Source of the DNA: Streptomyces sp. NBS 14/10
Lineage (GTDB): Bacteria > Actinomycetota > Actinomycetes > Streptomycetales > Streptomycetaceae
Direction: 5' to 3'
NCBI RefSeq assembly: GCF_002224125.1
Contig: NZ_NCSM01000016.1
Location: 64,666-128,665, forward strand
Length of the DNA: 64,000 nucleotides
In this document: positions 25,193 through 33,041 of the stretch, one piece after another
Position numbering within the stretch: position 1 is the stretch's first letter
Layout of the letters: each line of letters opens with the position of its first letter
Notes under the pieces: generated by a model
Database searches by the model: none
What the model saw: the letters and a program-made list of their open reading frames with translations, nothing else
What the model was told of the DNA's origin: nothing
Program-made: the position numbers and the translations under genes

Positions 25193-25234
25193 GCGGGCTT
25201 TGGTCACTTGTCTGCGGGCTTCGGCCACTTGTCG
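25193..25234. repeat. 21-bp direct repeat, two copies, downstream of SARP2
   Basis: Two adjacent 21-bp units, both starting GCGGGCTT and sharing CACTTGTC, differ at three positions. They lie 95 bp past the SARP2 stop and 22 bp past the end of the convergent small gene. A 21-bp period equals two helical turns, which could suit a tandem protein site, but the convergent position does not suggest a promoter. Confidence 0.6.
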
Positions 25235-25256
25235 GCCGCTTGGCTGATTACTCGGC

Positions 25257-25469
25257 TTACTCGGCGACGTACGTGCGGCGGATCCACTCGAAGACCCGCA
25301 GATGCTGTCCGTGGTGCTCCACGAACTGGCCTGTGGGTTCGAAGTGTTCGTACGCGTTGCCGATGAGAAGCTTCAGGGTCGACTCGGTGTCATCGACATA
25401 CCGCGTGTGCGGATCGGCCAGCTCCGTGGGGCCGCCGCGCAGGATGACGTTGGGCGCAGATACGGACAT
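25257..25469 (-). CDS. Small protein resembling the DUF5988 family
   Basis: 70 residues, starting MSVSAPNVILRGGP and containing KLLIGNAYEHFEPT and a C-terminal RVFEWIRRTYVAE. The NVxLxGGP opening and the YEHFE core match my recollection of DUF5988, small Streptomyces proteins often found near antibiotic clusters. No function is known. I chose ATG at 25469 over an upstream in-frame Met because family resemblance starts there. An AAGGGA sits about 13 bases before it, which is rather far. The gene is convergent with SARP2. Confidence 0.6.
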   Translation of the reverse strand: MSVSAPNVILRGGPTELADPHTRYVDDTESTLKLLIGNAYEHFEPTGQFVEHHGQHLRVFEWIRRTYVAE

Positions 25470-25764
25470 AAAAGGCTGCATTCCCTTCGCTATACACCCA
25501 AGAGAAGGTTGGTATGAGGCGGAAAGCGCACCGATGGGCGGCAAACTTCTTGCTCACAAAGGGCTTGTGGGGTCCCGACATGGGTGGGCTTCCAGATCAT
25601 CCCGATCTGCTCCCCCGAAGCCACTGCGCTCGGTCCAGCCTAGAGGCGCCGGGTCATCCGGTGTGAGGGTCGTTCGACCGACAAAAAGGCTTCAATTCCC
25701 TCACGGATGGTGAGGTTTCCGCTATCGCCCCGTCACACCGATGGCCGCCGAGGATGGATGACCC

Positions 25765-26955
25765 ATGTCGATTAGCTCACTGTCACCCGGTATCGACCCG
25801 CCGGCCTCGGCGCGCCTACCCGGCTCGGCAGGGCCCTGGGCGCGCGAATACGTCGCGTTCAACCGGCGGTTGGCGCTCTACGGCCGCGCCGGGGTGATGA
25901 GCGCCTGCGCCGTACTGGGCGTGGCGGCCATGCCGGTGAACGAGATGGCGCCCGCGGCGGTGGTCGCGGTGGCCGTACTCGCCTGGAGCTGGATCCATTT
26001 GCGGCTCGCCACCACCTCGGCGATGCGGCAGAGGCCACTGCTCGCCCTGGATCTGACGGTCATGACGGCGCTGTGTCTGAGCCAGCGGTTCACCATCCCC
26101 GAGGCGCAGACCACGCATGCGGGCACATGGATCCTGGTGTCCGTCAGCTTCACGGCCGTGGCGTACCAGCTGATGCAGCCCCCGCTCACCGGGATTCTGG
26201 CCACGTTATGGCTGTGCTGCGCGGATGTGGTGGGCACCGCGCTGCACCCACACCTCGAGTGGTCCGGTGTGCTGCGCAGTGTCATCTGGGTGGTGGTGAA
26301 CATCGCCCTGGCCCGGGCCGTGGTCCGGCTGGTGTTCAGCGAGAGCCGGGCGGCCGACGAGGCGGCCGACCGGGCCGCGCGGGCGCGGCAGCAGGGGGAG
26401 GCGGCGGAGGCCCGCTGCGCCGCGGAGCGGGAACACCTGGCAGCGCTCCACGACACCGCCTGCGCGACCCTGCTGATCGCGTCCGCGCCATGGGCGTCGA
26501 TGCGGGCGGAGACGCTGCGCGCCCAGGCCGCCAGAGATCTCGTCCGGCTGCGCGCCGAGCAGCCGGTGGCGGGGGAGGTGGACCTGGCCGCCGAACTGCT
26601 GGACGAGATCGCCGCGCATCCCCTCCGCGTCATCAACACGTTCGACGTGGAACTGGGCACCACCTGGCGCCCCATCGCCGCGGCCCTGCGCGGCGGCCTC
26701 GGCGAGGCGCTGCGCAATGTGGCCCGGTACGCGGGCGTCGACGCCGTACGGGTCACGGCGGAGCGCGTGGACCACGTCATCGTCGTGACCATCGCCGACA
26801 GCGGGGTGGGGTTCGACCCGGAGCACATTCCCACCCAGCGGATCGGGATCAAGCGTTCGATCCGCGGCCGGATGTGGAACGTGGGGGGCCGCGCCACCGT
26901 CGAGTCCCGGCCCGGACACGGCACGACGGTGCGGCTGGAGTGGCCGCGTGGGTGA
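25765..26955 (+). CDS. Membrane sensor histidine kinase, NarX/DesK-like
   Basis: 396 residues. The first half (about 35-190) has several hydrophobic membrane segments. An Arg/Ala/Glu-rich linker leads to LHDTACATLL near 228, the HD-type phosphoacceptor box of kinases paired with NarL regulators. A HATPase-like end follows, with an N-box-like EALRNVARYAG and a G-box DSGVGF. Codon 148 (26206-26208) is TTA, suggesting bldA control. The ATG at 25765 follows GAGGATGG. The stop lies inside the next gene, so the two are translationally coupled. The natural partner is the convergent regulator at 28053-28727. Confidence 0.85.
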   Translation: MSISSLSPGIDPPASARLPGSAGPWAREYVAFNRRLALYGRAGVMSACAVLGVAAMPVNEMAPAAVVAVAVLAWSWIHLRLATTSAMRQRPLLALDLTVMTALCLSQRFTIPEAQTTHAGTWILVSVSFTAVAYQLMQPPLTGILATLWLCCADVVGTALHPHLEWSGVLRSVIWVVVNIALARAVVRLVFSESRAADEAADRAARARQQGEAAEARCAAEREHLAALHDTACATLLIASAPWASMRAETLRAQAARDLVRLRAEQPVAGEVDLAAELLDEIAAHPLRVINTFDVELGTTWRPIAAALRGGLGEALRNVARYAGVDAVRVTAERVDHVIVVTIADSGVGFDPEHIPTQRIGIKRSIRGRMWNVGGRATVESRPGHGTTVRLEWPRG

Positions 26956-28147
26956 GGACTTCCGGCAGCTGATCACCCGTCACCAGCTCCGCGGCATCCG
27001 CGCCGGGGGGCTGGTCATCCTGGTTACGCTGCACATCGGGTCCGCGCTGCCCGGCCTGCTGGGCGGCCTGGGCGCATACCCGCACCCCTGGATCCCGCTG
27101 GCCGCCTACGGCCTGCTCACGCTGATCCTCGGCGGCAGCGTCGTCCTCGGCCTCGACGGCCGCCCCTGGCCGCGCGGCTGGGTGCCCTGCGCGCTGGCCG
27201 GCACCTTCGTCGCCTCAGTGGCCACCACCAGCCAGGTCCCGGCGGACCAATACTTCGTCAGCTCCTTCCACTGGTCCTACTCGCTCGCGGGCTGGTTCAC
27301 CGTCGTCCTGCTCGGCCACCGAGGACCGCTGGCGTCCGGCGCCTGCCTCGGCGCTCATCTGGCGGTCACCGTTGCCCTGTTGCTGACCGTCGAGGTGCCC
27401 TCGCGGTCCGTCGGGGCGAGCATGGCCCTGAGCGTCCTGTCCGCCGGCTGCTTCCAGATGACCATCGCCGCCGGCGCCAAGCTGCTCCTCGACAGCAGCG
27501 CGGCCATCGGCGAGGCCCTGCGCGCCCAGGAGCGGGTACGCACCCGTATCGCCGTCGCCCGGCAGATCCAGACGGACCAGCGCCGCCGGTACGCCGAGCT
27601 GAACGCCACCGTGCTCCCCTTGCTCACCGGGCTCGCCAGCGGCTCCCTCGACCCGGAGGACGACGAGGTGCGGCGAGCCTGCGCGCTGGAAGCCGCCCGG
27701 CTGAGGCGGCTGTTCGCGGAGAGCGACTGTACGTTCGATCCGCTGGTCCACGAGATGCGCGCCTGTATCGACGTCGCCGAGCGCAACGGAACCACCGTGC
27801 AACTCGCCGTCCGCGGCGACCCCCTCGAACTTCCCCTGCCCCTGCGCCGCGCGCTTCTGGACCCGGTCATCGCCGCGCTGGCCGCCGCCGGGCAGACGGC
27901 CCGCGTCACCGTGGTCCGCGGCGGGGATCAGGTGCGGGTGGGCGTCGTGGTGGACGCGCTGCGGGACCAGTTGCCCGAGCCTGTGGCGAACGGGATCCGG
28001 GTCCGCACGGTCCACGCCGAGGACCGCCTCCTCGTGGAGGCCGCGTGCCGGATCACAGCTCGTCCAGAGCTATCAGACCGTCCTGAACCGCCCTGGCCAC
28101 CAGCTTGGCCTTCGTGGTCGCCGGCCGGCCGGCGTTCGCGTACTTGA
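26948..28147 (+). CDS. Membrane protein resembling a histidine kinase but without kinase motifs
   Basis: 399 residues, with a GTG start at 26948 overlapping the preceding kinase gene by 8 nt. Residues about 15-185 carry several membrane helices. Next comes a coiled stretch at the place of a dimerisation domain, and then a region shaped like a HATPase domain. No H-box, N-box or G-box is recognisable. It may be a pseudokinase that forms a heterodimer with its neighbour. The last 95 nt are antisense to the response regulator gene, and the predicted tail is Pro/Arg/Ser-rich, as expected for sequence constrained by the opposite strand. Confidence 0.75.
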   Translation: MGEDFRQLITRHQLRGIRAGGLVILVTLHIGSALPGLLGGLGAYPHPWIPLAAYGLLTLILGGSVVLGLDGRPWPRGWVPCALAGTFVASVATTSQVPADQYFVSSFHWSYSLAGWFTVVLLGHRGPLASGACLGAHLAVTVALLLTVEVPSRSVGASMALSVLSAGCFQMTIAAGAKLLLDSSAAIGEALRAQERVRTRIAVARQIQTDQRRRYAELNATVLPLLTGLASGSLDPEDDEVRRACALEAARLRRLFAESDCTFDPLVHEMRACIDVAERNGTTVQLAVRGDPLELPLPLRRALLDPVIAALAAAGQTARVTVVRGGDQVRVGVVVDALRDQLPEPVANGIRVRTVHAEDRLLVEAACRITARPELSDRPEPPWPPAWPSWSPAGRRSRT

Positions 28148-28727
28148 TGCGCACCCGGTCCAGATAGGTGTTCACCGTGCGTTCCGAGATCCCCAGGCTC
28201 TGGGCGACCACTGCCTTCGACTCGGACTGGAACCACTCCACCAGCACCTCCACCTCCCGTACGGACAGCACGGGGCGGCTCTGCCGAGTGTCGCTGCCGA
28301 ACGCGCCGGCCAGCGACGGGGGTGTATAGGGGATGTCCTCGGCGGCGGCCCGGATCGCCTTGACCAGGTGCCGCTGTCCCTCCGCCTTGGTGATGTAGGT
28401 GGCCGAGCCCAGATCCATGCAGGTCAACGCCGCATCCTGGCTGTCCCGCATGGTGTAGACGACGACCTTGCGCTCCTGGGCCACGAGCTCCTGCAGCTCG
28501 TCGTACGCGGGCCGTCCGTTCTGCAACAACAGATCCATGACCACGACATCCGCCCCCCGGCCCGGACCATGGAGGGCCACCGACACGCTCGCCCCCTCAG
28601 CGACCACGCTGATCGGTACGTCGGCCGCGGCACACCACGCCGAGATGCCCGCGCGCACCACGGGGTGATCATCAACCAACACGACGCTGAGGGAAATCCC
28701 TAACTCCACACTCACCCACCCATTCAT
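28053..28727 (-). CDS. NarL/FixJ-family response regulator
   Basis: 224 residues from ATG 28727. The receiver domain has the acidic pair (VDDHP), the phosphoacceptor Asp in VVMDLLL, Thr in YTM and Lys in ITKAEG, so phosphorylation looks possible. The C-terminal LuxR-type HTH runs from LSVREVEVL to RTVNTYLDRVR. Leu9 is encoded by TTA, so bldA may gate it; a start downstream of that codon would remove this. An in-frame start also exists at 28754, and ribosome-binding sites are weak for all choices. The gene is convergent with the kinase pair and overlaps the second of them by 95 nt. Confidence 0.88.
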   Translation of the reverse strand: MNGWVSVELGISLSVVLVDDHPVVRAGISAWCAAADVPISVVAEGASVSVALHGPGRGADVVVMDLLLQNGRPAYDELQELVAQERKVVVYTMRDSQDAALTCMDLGSATYITKAEGQRHLVKAIRAAAEDIPYTPPSLAGAFGSDTRQSRPVLSVREVEVLVEWFQSESKAVVAQSLGISERTVNTYLDRVRIKYANAGRPATTKAKLVARAVQDGLIALDEL

Positions 28728-29205
28728 GAGAGAACCTGTACAACGAGTAGACAAACCGACGTGCCTTGAGTTTTGTGGAATGGACCTGCTTGCTGTGATG
28801 CTTCACGTCATGCTTGAGGTTCCCGTGCAATCGGAGCTGATCCTGCTCAAAGGCTCCCCGGGTTTCACACCTCGGATGCGGAAGTGCTGCGAAAGATTCC
28901 GTTAATGAACGCATATTCGACAAAGTGGACATATGTCCGATTGTGTCGAGGTCTCCGGCGCCGCACACGACGTTGCCACGGGCAGCGGGGGAGCCGATGG
29001 CGTCCGGTCGCGACGTCGCCTGGCTGGGCGTCGTCGAGGGCTGTCGGCAGTCTGCCTCTGACGCGCTGCATGGACGGACCCCTCTCAACCAGACAGACGC
29101 CAGAGGGGATCTGGAGAGTGTGCGGGCATGCGGCTGGGTCGTCGATCATGGCGAGCGCAGTTCGGGCGGCTTCGGCATCGCCGCCCCTTACTTCACTGAT
29201 CGGGC
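28728..29205. other. Intergenic region without a recognisable gene
   Basis: The left part has lower GC and should contain the response regulator promoter. Frames across the rest give only Arg/Pro/Ser-rich shadow translations. Decayed sequence next to the IS110 remnant is the most likely explanation. Confidence 0.5.
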
Positions 29206-29590
29206 CGTGGCGGGCTCTCCCGGGGCGAGGACCGAGTCAACCCCAAACCCCAACCGGCTGTGTTGTGGGCTGACCTGGAGGGCGCCGGCGCTCGAGGCAG
29301 CGCTTCCCGCTGGGTCACCGCCGGTTGCGGCGATGCAGTCGACACCGAGCCTGGTGCCCATGCCAGCAAGGCTACGGATCACCTCGGCGTGCGGATGCTC
29401 ATGAAACCGGTCTCGATGAGGGCGTCGAGTTCGGCGATCTCTTCGTCGAGGGCCGTCACCCCCTTCGCGAGGTGCACCCCCGTGGCGGCGGCCGCCTTCT
29501 CGCCGGGCAGCGCGGTGTGCTGGGCCCGGCCGGCTTCCACGGCGATGCGGGCGTGCGCGGCAGCGCCTTTGACCTTGAGGTTCCTTCAGC
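29206..29590 (-). pseudogene. Remnant of an IS110-family transposase
   Basis: Reading the minus strand, one frame gives a coiled segment ending LDEEIAELDALIETGF near 29400. The next frame continues with HEHPHAEVIRSLAGMG and then IAATGGD, the start of the C-terminal (transposase_20) domain of IS110 elements. The two halves are separated by a frameshift, and the sequence then loses similarity. The N-terminal DEDD catalytic domain is absent. This is a dead fragment that records past insertion next to the regulatory genes. Confidence 0.75.
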
Positions 29591-29633
29591 AAGGTGCTCC
29601 AGGTGAAGCCCAGGCTTGAAGGTGGGGCGGTCT

Positions 29634-32600
29634 TTAGCGATTCGCCGATTCGCCTGGATCGTCAATGTGCTGTTCTATCGATTGGGCCTGCCGTTTGAGC
29701 CCTAGATCACGGTAAATCTCCAGTGCCTCGTGCCAGATTTTTTCAGCAGCCTTTGATCCCTTTGTCTCCTCGGTGATTCCAGCGATGATCTCCAGGGTGT
29801 GCGCCTCTTCGTATCGATTCAGATTCTGGGCGGCTTGCAAGGCTTTACGGTAGGTTGTCAACGCTGCTTCACTTTGGCCAACTTGATGGTAGATTGCCGC
29901 GGTCGCTGCGAGTATGCGCTGTCGTTGATGTTGATCGTCGATGTCCTGGGCGATCTTGTCGGCGCGAGCCAAGTGGTCGTGCGCCACATCGTATTGGCCT
30001 CGCTCTTTATGCGTGATTCCGAGATTGACGAGCGAGTCTGTCTGTCCCGCTCGATCACCTATGGCTTGATAATTTTCCAAGGCCATCCGGAAGTAGATCA
30101 AGGCCTGTGTCGTATCATTCCCGTCTCTGCATGTATTGCCGAGATTGTTATAGAGGATCGCAAGTTCTTGCCTACCGCCCATTTTCTTCACAAGCGCGAG
30201 TGAACGCTCATAGTATTCCCGGGCGGTTTCTTGCTGTCCTTGTAGACTGTGCACTTCGCCTATATTATTGAGCGCCTTTATCTGCCCGTTCACATTGTCG
30301 CTGTTCTGGTTTATTTCGAGTGCGGCGTGAAACTGGCGCGATGCTTGCTGAAGATGACCGAGGTGAGCCCAGGTGATTCCTTGATGGCTAAGCGCCTCTG
30401 CTTCTCCCGTCTGATTGCCCGCCTGTCTGTGCAGTGGTAGTGCTTCTTGGAAGTGTTGCAGTGCATCGGATAATCGTCCTGATACGAGATAAACGATGCC
30501 GGTTTGCTCCAGTGCTTCGCCCTGGAGCCAGACATCGTCCATCGCCTGACCGTATGCGAGTGCCTCCGTGGCGTGCCGCAGGGCTTCTCGGTGGGCTCCT
30601 TGGGGGCGAAGCATTGCGGCACGCTCGATCAGAATCTGAGCGGTCACCGCAGGGTCGCCGTGGGTGCGGGCATGGGCCAGCGCCGTGGCATTGAGGCTGG
30701 CGGCGGCTTCCCACATACCCCATACGTGGAAGGCACGATCCAGGATATGAGGGAAGTACATGGCGTGCTCCGGATACCCTGCCGCCGCCAGCTGTGCGGC
30801 CGCCAGGAGATTTCCGCGGTTCAGGTCGAGCCAAGCCAATGCCGTCTCGGTGCTGTCGAGTTCGGGTGTGGTACGAGCCGGATGGGCAAGGGGAATTTCC
30901 AGGCGGCGGCGCTGCGGATACGCTAACCGGTCGCTGTGGTCAGCGGCGGTGAGGTAGTGGTCAAGGATGCGTCGTACCGTGTCGCGTCGCTCCTGCGGGG
31001 TGTCGTGGTGCTCGCCGGCTGCCTGTGCGATATCGCGGACCACATCATGCAGCCGGTAGCGGTACTTGATGGGTTCTTCGAGCAGGTGGGCACCGACGAG
31101 CTCGTCCACGCTTCTGCGGGCTTGCGCTATATCGACGTCGGTGAGGGCTGCTATCACGTCGAGCGTGAGGTCGGGGCCGGGGTGGAGGGCAAGGGCGCGG
31201 AAGAGCCGTTGATCCGTTTCGTGGAGTTCGGCGTAGGAGAAATCAAATGCGGTCACGATGCCGGATTGGGTGTCGATCTCGTCGAGCGGGCTGACCGATT
31301 GGGTGAGTCGTTCGGCAAGGTCGTGGATGTCCCAAGCGTCCCGGTGGCGGAAGCGGTTGGCGGCGAGGCGTATGGCCAGCGGGTATCGGTTGCAGAGGTT
31401 CACGACCTGCGACACAGCTGACGAGTCGGACGTCCGTTGGGTGCCGGCGATGTGGGTGAACATGCCCGAGGCTTCCGTGGTGTCGAGGACGTCGAGGGCA
31501 AGCGACTGGGCACCTTCGAGGTCGGCGAGCCGGTTGCGGCTTGTGACAAAGACCCGGCAGGTGGCTGTGCCAGGCAGCAGGGGACGGATTTGTGCTGCGT
31601 TGCGGGCATCGTCGAGAAGCAAGAGAACTGAGCGATGGGCAGTCCGTTCGCGCCACAGGGCTGCGCGCGCGTCCAGCGTGGCGGGAAGCTCCTCCGAGGC
31701 TACACCGATGGCCTGGAGCAGGATGGCGAGCGCATCGGCAGGGTCCACCGGCGGTTGCTCGTGATGAGCGCGTAGATGAATGTGGAGGCGCCCGTCAGGA
31801 TATTGGGCCCGCAGTCGGTGGGAGGCGTGAGTGATCAGCGCCGTCTTGCCCACGCCGGCCATTCCATGGACGACAGTGAGGGGCAGTGCGGTCGTCTCCG
31901 GGCAAGGCATCGACAGTAGAGCCGCCAGCTCGTGCCGACGTCCGCTGAAGTCACTGACGTCCCGCGGCAGGTTGTCCGGGGGATGAGCGGCGGAGTGGCG
32001 CTGCTCGGGGCGGGCGAGCTGTAGGGTGGTGTCCCGCGCCAGGATACGCTGGTGCAGCCTCTCCATCTCCGGGCCGGGGTCAGCGCCGAGCACCTGGCTG
32101 AGACGCCGTCGTGTCTCCCGGTAGACGGCGAGCGCGTCTCCATGGCGGCCACATCGGTGGAGTGCGAGCATCAGATGCCTGGCGTAGGGTTCAGGGTCAC
32201 GCTCATGGGCGAGCAGGTCATACAGTTCGGCCACAAGGTCGGCGTGGCGGCCGAGATCCAGCTCCCATGTGATGCGCTGCTCCCTGACTTGCCGCAGATT
32301 TTCGGTCAAGTGTCGTCTCATGGCGGCCGCCCAGCCTCCGGCGAACTCAGCCAGGGGTTCGGCGCGCCACAGGGACTCGGCCTTGTGCAGCAAGGCGGCC
32401 GCGCTTTCGATGTCGTCGTCGCCGGCCGCACTGCGGGCCTGGCGCCGCAGATCCCGAAAGCGTCGGAGATCAACGCTTTCGGGCGGCACATGGAGCGTGT
32501 AGCTGCGGGCGCTGAAGTCAATGCGGGCCTGATCTCCGGCTGCGGCCCGCAGTCGTGACCGTAAGCGCGAGATGTTGCTCTGCAGGGTCGCCGTACCGCT

Positions 32601-32765
32601 GCGCGGCACGTCGACCCACGCCCGCCTCATCAAGGTGTCGGCCGGGACGGGGGCTCCCTCGGCGCACAGCAGGGCGGCTAGAAGACACCGCTCTTTGACC
32701 GAACCGAGGTGTTGCTGTGCACCGCCCACCCACAACTCCAGCGGGCCCAATAATCGGAAATCCAC
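29634..32765 (-). CDS. AfsR-like SARP/NB-ARC/TPR regulator
   Basis: 1043 residues: N-terminal SARP winged helix and activation domain (about 1-260, opening MDFRLLGPLELWVGG), an NB-ARC STAND ATPase (about 275-560, Walker A GMAGVGKTAL near 303, Walker B VLLLLDD near 380) and C-terminal TPR repeats (about 640-1020). The family acts as large pleiotropic or pathway activators in Streptomyces. Codons 614 (30924-30926) and 765 (30471-30473) are TTA, so bldA dependence is likely. The TPR part has noticeably lower GC than the surrounding genes, consistent with transfer. It is divergent from another NB-ARC-TPR gene across 276 bp. The target genes are unknown. Confidence 0.92.
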   Translation of the reverse strand: MDFRLLGPLELWVGGAQQHLGSVKERCLLAALLCAEGAPVPADTLMRRAWVDVPRSGTATLQSNISRLRSRLRAAAGDQARIDFSARSYTLHVPPESVDLRRFRDLRRQARSAAGDDDIESAAALLHKAESLWRAEPLAEFAGGWAAAMRRHLTENLRQVREQRITWELDLGRHADLVAELYDLLAHERDPEPYARHLMLALHRCGRHGDALAVYRETRRRLSQVLGADPGPEMERLHQRILARDTTLQLARPEQRHSAAHPPDNLPRDVSDFSGRRHELAALLSMPCPETTALPLTVVHGMAGVGKTALITHASHRLRAQYPDGRLHIHLRAHHEQPPVDPADALAILLQAIGVASEELPATLDARAALWRERTAHRSVLLLLDDARNAAQIRPLLPGTATCRVFVTSRNRLADLEGAQSLALDVLDTTEASGMFTHIAGTQRTSDSSAVSQVVNLCNRYPLAIRLAANRFRHRDAWDIHDLAERLTQSVSPLDEIDTQSGIVTAFDFSYAELHETDQRLFRALALHPGPDLTLDVIAALTDVDIAQARRSVDELVGAHLLEEPIKYRYRLHDVVRDIAQAAGEHHDTPQERRDTVRRILDHYLTAADHSDRLAYPQRRRLEIPLAHPARTTPELDSTETALAWLDLNRGNLLAAAQLAAAGYPEHAMYFPHILDRAFHVWGMWEAAASLNATALAHARTHGDPAVTAQILIERAAMLRPQGAHREALRHATEALAYGQAMDDVWLQGEALEQTGIVYLVSGRLSDALQHFQEALPLHRQAGNQTGEAEALSHQGITWAHLGHLQQASRQFHAALEINQNSDNVNGQIKALNNIGEVHSLQGQQETAREYYERSLALVKKMGGRQELAILYNNLGNTCRDGNDTTQALIYFRMALENYQAIGDRAGQTDSLVNLGITHKERGQYDVAHDHLARADKIAQDIDDQHQRQRILAATAAIYHQVGQSEAALTTYRKALQAAQNLNRYEEAHTLEIIAGITEETKGSKAAEKIWHEALEIYRDLGLKRQAQSIEQHIDDPGESANR

Positions 32766-33041
32766 CAGCGTCCCCTTCGCGCCGGTTGCTCCCCATTCTG
32801 TATTGGAACCTCTCGTCGAGAGTGTGGCACGTACGTGACCGAAGCGGCAGGGGGCGTGTTATCCGGGTGGGCGGGCCGGGCACATCGAGGTCGGGCGTAC
32901 TTCGCGGTATGCGATCGGTTGAGGGCGCATCGCCGGTCACAAGGTCCGTCTGCATCTTGGAACTGATGATCGAACAGGGATGTGTGTGCTGGGTGCATGC
33001 GTCTCGGTGTGGGGGAGGGCTTGAGAGACGGGGACGCGGGA

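Noticed and set aside
28884..29404. Overlapping plus-strand frames of 129 and 159 codons
   Set aside because: No ribosome-binding site and biased composition; part lies opposite the IS110 remnant.
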